A stretch of 64,000 nucleotides of DNA from Diphasiastrum complanatum (GCA_029204225.1 CM055104.1:40761929-40825928), one strand, 5' to 3'; shown: positions 33,050 to 45,580, counted from the first letter of the stretch. The notes: generated from the sequence alone by a model not told the origin. Translations and numbers: made by a program.

Positions 33050-36000
33050 TTACTATACATTTCAACTGTACTTTTCTATAATGTAGTGACTCTTTATCAG
33101 CTTGCTTTTATAGCGGTAAAGGTGAAGCTATTGTGATGATTTGTTGAGGTCGCCTTGCAAAAGGCACTAATACTATGTGTTCAAGTTGGTTAATGAAGTT
33201 TTTGCAAAATTGAACAAGTGTCTTATATAATAAGAGTATGTGCACACAAAAAGCTTTCACATTGGTACCGACTTCAAATGCAAGAACTTCATCCTTTAGC
33301 TGCACTTCCCATTTGAGATGGAAGCAAAAAATTCATGTCACTATTTTGTTCTTGCATGCATGCCCAGGCTTTGCATTTTCACGTGCAAGTCATAAATAGC
33401 AAAAGAGTTCATATCCTTATCTTTTTCTCGCATGCTTCCCTAGGCTCTCAACCTGAATGACGCACCAACATCATCATCAACAACAATAATCAAATGAATA
33501 TTATCTATTTGCATTCACAAAGTCATTTCATGTATGGTTTTTGTTGTTTCATGAAATAATTTTATGTATGTTGTTTATTGTTGTCATATCTCTACACATG
33601 CTAACTATTATGTCATAGTTCCAAGACAACTAGGATTAATCTTACATTCAATCTTAGACAATCACACTATTTATTTAATAAATTTGTGGCAATGTCTTTG
33701 TGATATATCACAACGTTTTTGTTAATCTTACCTTGCAAAGGCAATACTATGTGTTGAGGTTGGTCAATGAAGTTTAGGAAAAAGTCAACGTTAAAGGATA
33801 AAAAGTAGAGGCGGTCTCAACTTTTTGGGCTTGGACCTTAGTTAACAACTATTCCATTTGCATGTAATGTTGAAATCAGAATTCATAAGAGTCTACAGAC
33901 TAGCTGCAATGTCAACAAATGGCTTCACAAAAGAAACGGCTTTTTGCTCCTCCACTACATTCGCAAAATTGTTCATGCTTCAAAGGCTGTGAAAATGGTG
34001 AGCAAAATTTAGAGCACAACAATTGCTTTGTGTTTTGTTATGGCATCCAAGCTGATGCAAAGAGGCAACCACGAGATCGCAGATGAGTTTGAAGCAAACC
34101 TTCTCCAATTTTTCAAAACCTTACAATCGTAGCTCATGAATCCTCCTTTTTATGTTATCTCCCTCATCTGTTGCACCCATCTCACACATGCTCTCCTCTA
34201 CGCATTTTTTGTATCCACTTTGCTTCATCTGGTGAATGATTCATACCCTAGGTTGATTGATTAGACCAAGAGCCAGATCATTTGGCTCCTCTGACAACTC
34301 ATTCTACTTTGTGCCTCAAATGTGGATAATTTGGTTGTTTCTTTGTTGTGGCTAATTGTTGGTGGTGACATGAAGCACATATGAAGCTTTGCATGATTTG
34401 AATGGCATTGATTTACTGATCTACCTGTGAAGAATTCAAAAGCTGACTGCACACATTTGCAGTTTTGATAGTTCTAAAGGAGCCAACATCTGATTCTAAC
34501 TAGTGGAGCCAGCTCCTACGTTGGTCTCATCATCAAATACTAGGAGAGATAGTTGAAGTACTCATGAAGGAGGCTAATGGATGCTTGTTTTGTCAACATG
34601 ATGTGGCCTAGTTTTACTTTAATGAAGAGTGTTAGAAGTCTGGGTTTGTAGTTTGCTTACAGCACATGACCTGTTGTAAAGGAGGCGATTTTTAGCAATG
34701 TAACAACCCAACATTCAACGATATGATCTTGCTTGAGAAATTTTATCACAGAAGACAACCCTTGCACAAGCGCCGGACTCAAGAGGTGAGAGCACAAATT
34801 CATTTCAGAAGATAGAAATTGCCTCACACAACTCCAAGATCCCCATGTCAAATTTCTTTCTCTCATCTATAATATGGCGTGGAATGTGTGCATTCTAGAC
34901 ATAGAAAACACATTTGTATTTCCAATTACAATGATGTTTTGGTTGCATAACTAATGGCTATGGCAATATGTCTTGTTTGTGAATCACAAGTATAATTATA
35001 TTATATTTGATGAAACGTTAATTTTTTTCAACCATAAGATTGTCAACAACTATTGTCAGCTTCAATTTTTTTTACTAACATTAGAAATTTTGCTTACATT
35101 GTGCCCATGAAAAGATGTTAGCTTGCCATATAAGACCGGAGTGACATGATTGATGTATAACATAATTGATAGTGGATAATTGATGAAATCTTTGTGTAGG
35201 TCATTAAAGAAGTTATCAACTACTCATAAGCTTAATGATAATTGAGATATGGACTCATTTTTATTTTACTAGAGCACAAAAAATGATCAAATACTCTTAA
35301 AGAAACAAGTGTACAACACAAATTTAAACTCCAAAGTATAATTCAATGACCAAAAGTACTCCTACTATAAGCGTAGACTTGTCATCAAAACTGTAGCATA
35401 TTACATGTGCCTTTTGCATTAAAAATGGTCCGACATCAACTAAGCTTGATTGTGTTCTTTGTGTTGTCGATAACTTGAACCATTTGATTTTCGCCACCAT
35501 GATTGGAATCACATGTCTACAATTTTTAGGGGCAACCAAACTCAATTGCCGAAAAGCTTGCTAGCACTTCAACATTGCAACTATGCAATGAGAGCCATGA
35601 CATGTTTATACCTAATCATACATTTGTCTTCTATTTTTCAAAAACATATATATCTTTCATATTGCAAAACCTTATTAGTAAATAAATAAATATATCTTAA
35701 TAATCAAGGTCTTATTAAGAACATATCTTTTATTTTTTATTCTCTAAAGGCCAAAATGAGATAATTCATCATTGATATAGAGAATAGTGTCCAAAATGGA
35801 TGTTTCACTATTACTTCTATCAATTATACACAATGAGATTATAGAAAATAGAATCATAATGAATGAGTTCATCGATACTTTTGTATTTGATATCTCTATA
35901 AAATAGCAATACACATGTGTGAAATCAATCATATGGTGAGTTCTTGCTTGGTTCTTTCATATTGCATCTCACTTGAGGTGCCTGTAACATGAAATACTAC

Positions 36001-36410
36001 GTATGATCATGCCTTCATTGCCATCTTGCCATTGAAGATCTTAAAACTCTAGAAACCTATGAGTGAATGAGTGCCATGGATTCTTCCTCATCTTTATTTG
36101 CCATGTCTTAAGCACATAATACTACAAATAGACAGTCGCTTCAATCAACAAGGTTTTTTACTTGCCCATGCTTCAAAATTCTTAATAGAATTTTCTTATG
36201 AAGTTAAGAAAACTCCTAAAGAAAGGTTTTTTTTTTTAAAAGACTACACTATACAAAGGTTTTTTTTAAAAAGGAGGGAAAATATCGTTCCAACCTCTTT
36301 TTAAACGCATACCACCTTCCGGGAAACTTCAAAATTAGGCTCTACATAAACCTGCAGTTTTTGACACTTTCTCTTCACAATACTGAGAGGAGCTTCTTCG
36401 GTTTCTTAAC
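33050..36410. other. no gene recognised; one duplicated segment
   Basis: Very AT-rich with only short frames. A segment at 33153-33212 ('ccttgcaaaaggcac...atgtgttcaagttggttaatgaagttt') recurs imperfectly at 33730-33785, a direct repeat about 575 bp apart. Nothing else supports a feature. Confidence 0.4.
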
Positions 36411-36746
36411 CTACAATGCGCCCTACTGGTGGCGATCATTCACAAAGATCTGAACGGTATGCTCTCGTTTTTCTCCTCTTGCTTTCTCGTAACTTCGGAA
36501 GGGATGCTCTCAATGTTGTGTAGGTACTTATCAGCAAATGCTTTTCTTACTTATGTTTGCCAACAATGGATCGTATTTTAGTTTCCTCTATCAACACTGA
36601 GGCACATCCTACCCAGAGGACAACAATGGAGGCCTTCTATATATGATAAAATCTAGTTCCCATCGCTTCTCAGAATGGTATATCATAAGCCATGGGTTGA
36701 TAGCCCATATGTGGCTGTCTCTTGAAGCCTTTTTTTTTTATCTAAG

Positions 36747-36980
36747 CAGCGATGGACAGTATGTTATCTTTATCACCTTTCCTCATATCATATGGAGTAG
36801 GATATGCATGGAGTCCAGCGATGGACAGCACGCTATCCTTCTCACTTTTCTTCATAATATGTGAAGAATGATATGCATGAAGTCCAATGATGGACTACAT
36901 ACATTCATTCTCACTTCTGAGATTGAGCATTTAATAAAAATTGAGTAGGAAGTCCAGCGATGGACTGTACATGCATCCAT
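36747..36980. repeat. 69-bp tandem repeat
   Basis: Copies start at 36747, 36816, 36885 and 36955 (periods 69, 69, 70), each opening 'cagcgatggac'; the fourth is partial. The first two also give a 23-residue repeat in an open plus-strand frame, but nothing else supports coding. Confidence 0.85.
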
Positions 36981-36984
36981 AATT

Positions 36985-37725
36985 GCTTGGGAGCCGCCTT
37001 AGTTCGATCTAGTTGGAGCCATAAGCGGTGTGGATGCTAGAGATACAACAATCTTTTGGATAAGATGGATATTGAAAATAAACTACTGCTACCTACTAGT
37101 TCTATGGAGTCATGTGGAGCTGGATTAATATCCTTGTTGTACTCATTTACTCATGGATTTCCAAGGGTTGATGGTTTGTGGCAAGGTGACAATGGAGGCT
37201 CATATATGGGAGTTTTGGACACATACCCACTCACATTAAATGAAATATGGATGAGGCATGCAAGCATTTGTTGATCACTCGCATTTATTGCTTGGTTACT
37301 TCAAAGATATTGAAGGTGCAAGCATGGAGGGATCATAACATTTATATTCTATTTTGTTCTTTTTAAGATGGAGATCATTCTTAATATGGATTAAAGTAGT
37401 GTGGTAAAACTAATTGAAGAGGGAGTGTGAAAATTGTCAACTAGTTAAGTTGGTTTTGTTTGGAAATTTGGAGGCTAAAGTTAGAAGTAAACTTGGAAAT
37501 ACATTTTTTTTGTCAATAAATTCTAGAAATAATAATGTTACTATTTTTGAAAAGTATTTGTTGTGGCTAAGGTTAGATTTGGGTCTAACCAGTGTAAAGA
37601 ATGCATCTAAACTTGCATGGCATGATTTTACACATGTGAATATTGTTCTACAGCTGCTTTAGTATGGACATGGATAGTAGCCAATTGGATCTTGGCATTC
37701 AATGTGTATTATGCATGATTTTTCC
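36985..37725. other. no gene recognised
   Basis: Short frames only. The copia C reverse transcriptase remnant stops at its right edge, near 37730. Confidence 0.35.
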
Positions 37726-37729
37726 TAAA

Positions 37730-39575
37730 CTAGCATGAGAGACGAATGGTAGATTGTTTTACCATAGAGGAGAATATTTTCTGGTAGTCTACTCCATACT
37801 TCTAAGAATATCCTTTGGCTACTAATCTAGCCTTGTATCGCTTAGTGCTCCCATATGATCTCATCTTTAACTTGTAGACCCATTCGTAGTCTACAACTTT
37901 CTTTCCTTTTGGTAGGTTCTCAAATGTCCACGTTTCATTCTTATGCATTGAATCTATTTCTTCCTGCATCGCCTTCTTCCATTGTTCAGATTCCTGACTC
38001 GCCATTGCTTCTAAGTAAGATGTGGGTTCTATAGTTATTAGGCATTGGTTGCTTTCGCAATTATTTGCTACAACATTCTCAATAGTCTTCTATCTGATTC
38101 TAGCAGAGCGTCTTGGCTGGGCAAGATCCTTCTGCTCTCGATGTTGTACTAGGTATTGTGGGGCTTGCAACTCCTGTTGCTCAACTGCATGTTGATCTTC
38201 TTGAATAGGCTCTTGATATGGCTCCACAAAAGTTTTCTCTCCTTCTTCAGCCCAGTCAGAGATGTAAGGAGTCAGATTAAAAAATTGATACCCAGTCAGG
38301 CTGACATCTTCCTAAAATGCTCCTTCATCAAACTTTACATCTTTGCTCACATGAAATTTGTTGGTTTCATGACCATACAACCTATAACCAGGTGAATTGA
38401 TTGCATAGCCCATGAATATAACGAGCTTAGACTTCTCATCAAGCTTTGTCATCTTCTCTTGAGGCACATGCATGTATGTCCTACAACCAAACACTCTAAC
38501 ATGTAACAGGTTGGGCTTTTCACCAGTCCAGGCCTCATAAGGGGTGGCATCGCTTACAACAGCTGTTATACTCCTATTCTAAAGATAAATGGCTGTCAAA
38601 ATAGCTTATGCTCAAAATTATTTTGAGAGGTTTGCCTGCGTCATCATGCACCTTGCTGCCTCCATCAGTGTCCGGTTCTTTCTCTTGGCTATAGGGCACA
38701 ACATATTGTCTCTCAATTCCTTCATTCTGACAGTAGTTCTTGAATTCCATACTGGTGTATTCGCCACCATTATCAGATCTCATAATTTTAATTTTTCTGC
38801 CTGTTTGTGTTTCAGCCAAACTCTTGAACTGCTTGAAAACTGTAAACACATAAGACTTTTTCTTCAAGAAGTAGATGAAGGCCATCTGTATATAATCGTC
38901 TATAAAAGTGGTCAAGTACTTTGATCCAGATATGGATGAAACCTTCATAGGCCCACATAGGTCACTATGAATCAGTCCAAGCCTTTTTGGCTCGTGCTCC
39001 TTCGAACCTGAATGGTTCACAGTGTTGTTTGTCCTTTAAACACGATTCACACAGTCTGATTTTCTTGTCAGTGAAATCCATCCCTTTTGCCATTTTGTTT
39101 TTTGACATATTATATAGTATGTTCATGCTACAATGGCACATCCTCTTATGTCATAATTCATTTTTGTCTTCTTCTTCTTCTTAAGTCACAAGAACTTGAT
39201 CAACAAGATTCATGATACTTGTATGATACAAGTTTCTCCTTCTTTAAGTTGTCACTAAAATCTTAGATCCACAGTCTTTTATTTGACATCCACCACTATT
39301 CAATCCCATGTCTGTCATCTTGGCAACTAACAGGAGATCACTCTTCATTATCGGAACATACAGGACTCTCTCTAGATCCTTGTAACCAAAAGCAGTCTTC
39401 AGAAGTAGAGTTCCAGTCTCCATGACGTGGTGTTTGTTGTTATAACCAAGAATGACTTCTCTTTTTTCATTGGAGGTATTATGGTCCTTTAGGACCTTCT
39501 TCTTGCACATGATATGCGACGTGGCTCCAGAGTCTATGACAATCTTCAAATATGAACATGCATTAGGCATTAGGG
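37730..39575 (-). mobile_element. host copia (copia C): protease, integrase, start of RT
   Basis: Right to left: protease (IVIDSGATSHIMC, 39570-39244), GAG-pre-integrase, integrase core with LGLIHSDLCGPMKVSSISGS, TTFIDDYI and MRSDNGGEYTSMEFKNYC (about 39020-38600), the integrase C-terminal block MFGCRTYMHVPQEKMTKLDE, then RT start QWKKAMQEEIDSMHKNETW to ARLVAKGYS and KYGVDYQKIFSSM. The RT ends near 37730. The missing gag lies 11 kb away at 50760-51379 on the same strand, so this copia is split by the inserted element between them. Confidence 0.85.
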
Positions 39576-39585
39576 GATATTAGAA

Positions 39586-39599
39586 CTCAAAATGGGCCC
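39586..39599 (+). repeat. left inverted terminus of the candidate transposon
   Basis: CTCAAAATGGGCCC, matching the reverse complement of 50698-50711 at 13 of 14 bases. It lies about 10-15 bp from the last copia C codon. Confidence 0.55.
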
Positions 39600-40018
39600 T
39601 TTGTCAAGATGTTGTTTTTAACTTCGCACGCTTTCAACGTTTATGTGTCCCAATGAATGGTGTCAATTTGTGACGAACTGTAACAGTGGTTGACGGACAA
39701 AAATTGTATTTAACTTTCATGGCCAAATTTTTGTGATTTTCAAATATCTCGTCGGACAGAACAAAAAATTGTGATTGGACCACAATTACTGCCCGAATAC
39801 TCTTATGATGCCCATCTTTGTACACTCGAGGTTGATTTGACGTCAATAGTCGTAAACTATAGTTAGCTAATCCTTGTAGTTTAGGAACTTCTTGTCATTC
39901 ATAGGTATACCTCTCATTCTCTTCATTCTATCTCTTATTTTGGATTGTCATTCTTAAGTTTATCTCGCAATCTCTTCATTCTCTCCATTCTCTGTTTGCG
40001 TACACGTATTTTCGACTA

Positions 40019-40518
40019 ATGGCTACACATAATTGGAGACCAAGAGGAACCATTGATGCAATCAATATTTGCAAGGAAAAAAATGTAGAAGATCAATGGA
40101 TACCAAGAATATATCGAAAATATCAATGGATCTTGATGCATCCCTCTATAAAAGGCTCATTTTGGAAAAGAAAAAGATCAAATAACATATATAGAAGCTC
40201 TTGGAAAGGCGGAATAATGGATTTCAAAGTATCACCTACCAGTCAATCTATCACAAAAGTTTTAGTTCAGCATGCTTATCTTCACAATGAGCTCAACATT
40301 CATGATTTGAATCCAAATGATAGAAGAAAATGCAATTGTAAGTTTTCATATTTAATTTCTTTAGAGTTAGCATTTTCTTTAAATTAAAATTTTCTTGTGA
40401 TATTTTTGTTGGTCTTGTAGATTTGTATCCATCAATACATGTGTCTCATCCACATCAATGGAGACCAAATTTTTATCAGTATCAACTTGAGAATCATTCC
40501 TCAAGTTGTGAGTCATAA
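40019..40518 (+). CDS. small intact two-exon gene A of the candidate transposon
   Basis: Exons 40019-40337 and 40421-40518 join in phase through a GTAAGT...TTGTAG intron and give 138 residues with no stop. The protein starts MATHNWRPRGTIDAINICKE, is rich in Trp, Lys, Arg and His, and has a strongly basic centre (SFWKRKRSNNIYRSSWKGG), suggesting nucleic-acid binding. No family is recognised. Its last 25 bases overlap the 3' end of the facing protease-like gene. The MAT-N-RP opening recalls the start of gene B near 46841, so the two may be distant paralogues. An intact intron and frame inside a decayed element argue for past selection. Confidence 0.5.
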
Positions 40519-40974
40519 TAATCTATGATCTCTAAATCCATTTCTCTAGTTGGAAGTAGCTTGGGTGGAGAACACTCTGCCACTGCAACTGAATATAAAT
40601 TTTCGATCACAAGTTTTATGGTCTCCTGTCTGAAGTGCATTATCTCCATTGGGAAGACCTTCGGGCATTTAAACTGAAAAAAATAAAAATACAGTTAAAT
40701 GTTATTAATCAAAAAATAGTTATTAGGAATGTGATTATGAAAAAGAAAACAAAAAACACAATTAAATGTTATTAATTGAATATTAGCTATTAGGAATTAT
40801 CAGGTATAGATTACCTCTTCTAGATTAGGAAGTTCACCTTGTAGTGCAAGCCAATTGAAAAAAAATTTGGCATTGCATACCGTACACCAACCATAGCTGA
40901 CAGATTCAACTTGCTGGGAGGATTGCAGTATTCAAATATAAACGACAGTTAGTAATAAAATTTTAACATTACGT

Positions 40975-41045
40975 AATATCGGATCAACGCGCAGGAGGTT
41001 ATAATAAAATCTACAATGAAAACAAGCATGCGTCGAACCGATATT
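40975..41045. repeat. 71-bp palindromic module, copy A1
   Basis: Left arm AATATCGGATCAACGCGC, right arm GCGTCGAACCGATATT, spanning 71 bp. The arms are inverted copies with two mismatches and flank a loop of about 37 bp. The module lies in an intron of the protease-like gene. Confidence 0.85.
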
Positions 41046-41060
41046 AAAAAATATTGTTTG

Positions 41061-41131
41061 AATATCGGATCAACGCGTACGATATGAAAAGAAACCAAGC
41101 AATAACTACAAGGGCGCGTCGAACCGATATT
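41061..41131. repeat. 71-bp palindromic module, copy A2
   Basis: Same arms (AATATCGGATCAACGCGT ... GCGTCGAACCGATATT) and the same 71-bp span, 86 bp after copy A1. The loop sequence differs, so only the arms and spacing are conserved. Confidence 0.85.
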
Positions 41132-41232
41132 GATAAATGTTTACCTCTGCATCAACCATTTTCAGCTTCGTATATGCTATTGCATGTGATACTGGAAAGA
41201 GTTCCAGTATTTTCTGGATATGGCTCTTGGCA

Positions 41233-41236
<4 letters not shown>

Positions 41237-41310
<74 letters not shown>

Positions 41311-41317
41311 TGTGTGT
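41237..41317. repeat. (TG)n microsatellite
   Basis: About 40 TG units with one interruption, in the intron upstream of exon 3 of the protease-like gene. On the minus strand it supplies a CA-repeat in place of a pyrimidine tract. The Cys-Val frame through it is an artefact. Confidence 0.95.
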
Positions 41318-42589
41318 AATAAAGTTCATTTTAAAAAAACTGGATTACACGCACCCTGATCATTGATATATAAGGACAACGCATATAAGCTCCAATGATC
41401 ACTGCAATCATAAAACAATAAATTTACGAGAAGGAATGTGAAATCAAAAGTCATTTAAGAAATTCAACTTAATAGAATCTGATAAAAATACACTTACTTT
41501 GTTATGTATGGGAGCACGAGAATTGGAGTTCCCAGTTTGACGTATTGGAACATATCATTGTGCAGAATTTTGAAATTAGGAAAATCAAAGGCAGCCATGA
41601 ATTGAAGCAGAAACAATGCCACATCTATAAACAATGGGGTCTGAAAAAACTCCATCCAGTATTGAATTGCCCCCCACCCCTCCATTGTCGCCTAGAATTT
41701 TATCACTACTTTCCAATTCACTTGTATCTATTTTAGAAAGAAAAAGACCAGCATTGGTCTTCGACATCTTAAGACTGTATAGAGGACCTAGAGCTTTAAG
41801 ATATGTGTTTAACAATTGGTCATATTGTACATATTTAGGAGTATTTACAAAAGCAAGTGCAGGGGATGAAGGAAGTAATATAGACAAGCCACTCAAAGAA
41901 TTGTCATTCAAAATTGATTCGACCTTTAAATTTACAAAATCATCTAAATCTTACTCTGAAACTGGAGGGGGGAACTAATATTTGTGAGGGTAGAAGGAAA
42001 CTGAGATTTTGATGGAGGAGGAGATTTATTAGGAGATGAAGACTTAGGAGGAGAAGATGGAGATCGAGATCTAAGAGGTGAAGAAGGAGACTTAGGAGGA
42101 GATTGTCGAGCAGTTAGAATCTCATGCAGAGGAGAAGGCTTTTTTAAAATCGCTTTATTAGGAGGTCCATGAGACCTCCTCTTCTTTGAGACACTCTTGC
42201 TCTGTACTCGAAAAACAAGCCGAGATAGTTGAGTTGCTTTCATTTTTTTTCTTTGCATCTTAATACGATCCTCTGATGCGATTTGTTTTGCTGAGGGACT
42301 GCTTCATTGTTGGAGTTAGTGTAAGTGTTAGTGTCAGTGTCAATCTTCTGATCAGTCTCGAGTTGTTCATAGCTGTTGGTGTCGATTCTAGGATCTGAAT
42401 TTGAAGTAGCTTTTTCCTCAGTGTGGTCAATAAACTAATCTTCTACAAAAATGACATTTTTGCTTATGAAGGTCTTCTAAGAGTCCAGATTGAAGAGCTT
42501 GTATGTTTGATGGTCTGAGAAATAGCTGATGAAGATCGACCTTTTGCTGGTGTTGTCCAATTACTTCCTACTTAGATCAACATGGGTCT

Positions 42590-43378
42590 ATGAGTAGGCT
42601 TTGCATCCAAACACTCGAATATTTGTGAGTGATGGCTTCGATCTTGTCCACACCTCATAAGGTGTCTTGCCATTCAGGGCCTCTGAGATGGATCGATTTT
42701 GAAGGTAGGCTGCTATAGTAATAGCTTCTTCCAGAATTTCTTTGGAAGGGAGGCATGGGCCAGCATGCTCTTTGCACTTTCGATGAGTGTCTGATTCTTC
42801 CTTTGAGCTACACCATTGGACTGAGGCGAGTAGCTGGCTGAATGTTGTTGTAAATGTATTTGATTGGCCTTGCATAAAGCTTTGAACTCGATGGAGATAA
42901 ATACTCCCCCTGCATCAGAGTGTAGAGCTTTGATTCTTCACTGGGTCGATTTTTCTGATGATGTCTTGAACTGCATGAAGGACTTGAGAGTCTCAGATTT
43001 GTTCTTCAAGAAATATGTTGCAGTCCTACGAGAGAAGTCATCAATGATAGTTAGCAAATAGACAGCTCCTCCTGTGGAAATAGTCTGCATAGGACCACAA
43101 ATGTCCATGTGTACAAGATCTAACGAACCTTTAGAAGAACGCACTGAATTGAAAGTGACTGGAGTTCTAGCATGCTTGTTGGAAATACAGCTTTCACATG
43201 AAGAAATCGGTTTGCTAATGAAAAGTTGATCTTGTACTAAATTTTGTTTCGATATTTGCTGAATACAACTGGAATTTAAATGGCCTAATCTGAAATTCCA
43301 AAGCATCTCAGTTAATTCAGAAGTTGAAGTGAAAAGAGCTTGCCTACTTGTAGAATAGGAGTGATTGATTTTGTACAA
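42590..43378 (-). pseudogene. copia B integrase
   Basis: Frame 43378-42938 gives MLWNFRLGHLNSSCIQQISK...CESCISNK (HHCC finger), SLDLVHMDICGPMQTISTGG and TIIDDFSRRTATYFLKNKSE. After a stop it continues CLPSKEILEEAITIAAYLQN, EALNGKTPYEVWTRSKP and IRVFGCKAYS. The usual RTPQQNGVAER segment and its catalytic Glu are damaged (frame lost near 42850-42900). Confidence 0.75.
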
Positions 43379-43470
43379 ATTGCCACACCTTCTACTGAAA
43401 GCGATAACTTTCCTAGATTCGTCAAAAATAGTGCAGCCCTATCTATCGAATTCGACCCTCTGATCTGAAT

Positions 43471-44550
43471 CTATGAGAGCAGACTTTTGGTCAGATTTGG
43501 AACGTGAAGAACATCGGACAAAAACATTACATCACCTTTCTGGAATTCGACTTTGACTGTTCCTACACCCTCAATAGTATGAGTCGAGTTGTCTCCAGGT
43601 TGCACAACTGTAGGATGGGTGTATGACTTGTAGTCATGGAACCAGTGTCGATGGTGAGTCATGTGCTGTAATGCACCTAAGTCCAAATACCAAGAATTGA
43701 TATCATGCTGTTTTTCGACTTTGCTCAAGAAGGTAGCTTCATCTTCCTCCTGTTGCTGGATTGAGTAACTGATAGAAGCAGCATTTGCTTGCTGTTGGAG
43801 TTGTTGCTTCCTTGTTGTATTGCAACATTCTGCAATCCTTGATAAGGTGACCAGTCCTCTTATACAATACTTACAGAATAGATTATGTCTTGGCTGGAAG
43901 GATGAAGACTCTGAAGTTGATGGTGTATTTTATACAGGTCGTTGCATGTTGCTCTTGTTGTCAGGATAGTCTGACTGTGTAGACCTCTTGGATCTATACT
44001 TTTGATTTTTTGAATACAGAGCTTGAGGATTCTATTTTGAGCCTGAGGAGGATACTAATCTTCTGATCTTCTCTTGAAGGAGCAGCAAAATTACTCTTGA
44101 TAGAGTGAGGTGCTCCTGGGTAGAAATTGCCATCACCCAATTTTAGTAGGCTTCAGGTAGACTCGGTAATAGAGACATGAGTGCATCAGAATCTTCTATG
44201 ATTGAGCCAGTTGCAGTCATCTGCTCCATAAGATTTTTGAACGTGTTGAGGTGACTCAAAACACTATTTGCATCAAACATTCTGAGAGTGAAGAATTTCT
44301 TCCTCAGATGAAGCTTGGATGTGATGTCTATGATGTCGTAGATAGTTGCTAGGATGTCCCATGCATCCTTAGCAGTCTGAGTAGCACATATGTGGCTAAT
44401 CTGAGTATCCTTGATGTTGAGAGTGATCATGGCAAACCCTTTGCCTTCTCTCAGTCTCCACTTGGTGATGATGGCTGCATCACCTTCTGGTTTGAGCTTT
44501 ATGCCATCAACGATGTCCCACAGTTCTTTGGCTAGAAGTATGACCTTCAT
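43471..44550 (-). pseudogene. copia B gag and protease
   Basis: Gag frame 44550-44143 begins ILLAKELWDIVDGIKLKPEG, then ICATQTAKDAWDILATIYDI and HLRKKFFTLRMF...HLNTFKNLMEQM, the standard copia gag. A damaged CCHC knuckle follows near 43870-43830 (CKYC kept, downstream His misframed). Protease reads WYLDLGALQHMTHHRHWFHD, where the catalytic DSG has become DLG. Frameshifts separate the three parts. Confidence 0.75.
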
Positions 44551-44751
44551 CTTGAATTTTTAGAGATGGAAGTTATCTCCATCGAGTTTGTCAGTGTGAG
44601 ATGAACTAGATGATGGATCCACTCTAGTTGGACTAGATCGTTGGTAGAAACAACGATTGTCAGAATACTGTTGGCCGCGCGTTTGCTAGAAAGATGTCTT
44701 GATAGAAACAAGACTGATAATCCGCAGTAGAAATGTAGATTACTAAAATGT

Positions 44752-44765
44752 CGGCTCTGATACTA
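44752..44765 (-). other. primer binding site of copia B
   Basis: Minus strand TAGTATCAGAGCC directly after the LTR end; one base off the usual TGGTATCAGAGC, probably decayed. Confidence 0.75.
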
Positions 44766-45195
44766 TGTCATAAAACTGTGTGTGAGTGGTAGCGGAAGCT
44801 CGAGGCTTTGAGCGCGGCGAATAGGAATGGAAACACAGCAATTAGCAAAAGAAATATTCAAATAGAAAGATTCATACAGATTGCACAAATGAACGACGTA
44901 GTAGTGTGACAAAAATTGCACTATGATTAATATCAACAGTGAGTACAATGGCTTGAAGTAATTCAGCTTGCCTAGCGTGATAACGTTGGCTATAGATAAT
45001 TCTGTTTGAAAGAGAAATTCAGTTCATACTTACATATCTTGATTCAGCTAGTATATATATTCACAAGTGTCAAGAGAAAAATATCTTATGCCTTACATGC
45101 CATTTACTCCAGTTTTGCATCTATACAAATTTGGTAACCGCTCATAGAATATTTGTTTCTTCAGCTGTTTTAGGGTTGATGATAAGTTGGCGACA
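44766..45195 (-). mobile_element. 5' LTR of copia B
   Basis: 430 bp with TGTC...GACA ends, the PBS adjacent, and a TATA-like TGAATATATATAC about 45060 on the minus strand. Its sense start TGTCGCC equals the start of the plus-strand LTR at 51380, suggesting related families. Confidence 0.7.
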
Positions 45196-45214
45196 TCGGT
45201 CTGCCAATGTAGCA

Positions 45215-45580
45215 AAAACGCGAAAAACCCGAAGGTGCCCTTTAGACTGAAGGTGTGTAAATTCCTAAGGCGCCCTTAGATTGAAGGCATCGAAGAAGGC
45301 GAAGGTGCCTTATACTAAAGGCAATGAAAAAGACGAAAGTGCCTTAGACTAAAGACAACGAAAAAGTCGAAAAAGCCGAAGGTGCCTTAAATGGTTTCCA
45401 AGGCATTTTGGCCACTTTGTCGTATTTTTTGCAAATGGGCGAATAAGGCGAAAAAGACGAAGGTGGTCCAAATATGGTTTCTAAGTCATTCTGGCCAGTG
45501 TCCGCGAATAAGGCGGAAAAAGCAAAGGTGCCTTAAATCATTTAAGGCACAAGGGAAAAACTTAAAGGGAAAAATGTGAA
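45215..45580. repeat. degenerate GAAGGTGCCTTAGACT-type repeats
   Basis: At least eight imperfect copies of 'gaaggtgcc(t/c)tt(a)gact(g/a)aaggc' and 'gcgaaaaa(g/c)nc' words follow each other. The motif 'gcgaaaaacccgaagg' is shared with short stretches at 51365 and 53700-53880. Confidence 0.7.

Larger units (their letters stand above)
40494..42258 (-). pseudogene. C48/Ulp1-like cysteine protease gene, frame-broken
   Basis: Exon 1 (42258-41498, donor GTAAGT) begins with a Lys/Arg then Ser/Pro-rich tail and continues through two frameshifts (near 41945 and 41680) to YWMEFFQTPLFIDVALFLLQ and GTPILVLPYIT. Exon 2 starts at 41401 with NDHWSLYALSLYIND, the His-Trp motif of Ulp1/SENP proteases. Exon 3 (41225-41145) reads KILELFPVSHAIAYTKL. 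Exon 4 (40913-40815) reads VESVSYGWCTVCNAKFFFNW, a likely Cys-nucleophile region. Exon 5 (40673-40494) ends in TGA; exons 4 and 5 join in phase. Such deSUMOylating-type proteases are carried by several eukaryotic DNA transposons. The exon 2-3 junction is uncertain and the family call rests on motifs only. Confidence 0.45.
42300..45195 (-). mobile_element. nested copia (copia B), 5' half with LTR
   Basis: Right to left: LTR (44766-45195), PBS, gag (44550-43800), protease (43728-43471), GAG-pre-integrase and integrase (43378-42590), and a short unassigned tail to about 42300. There is no RT, RNase H or 3' LTR. It sits between the protease-like gene and the 71-bp module cluster of the candidate transposon, so it inserted there later and then lost its 3' half. 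Confidence 0.8.

Noticed and set aside
32513-33065. Two competing first-exon frames of the unidentified gene
   Set aside because: Neither has a recognisable motif or a convincing start; reported only as uncertain within the gene entry.
36747-36980. Possible CRISPR-like array
   Set aside because: Contiguous 69-bp tandem copies without distinct spacers, in a plant nuclear sequence.
41054-41359. Frame with a long Cys-Val repeat
   Set aside because: Produced by the (TG)n microsatellite at 41237-41317.
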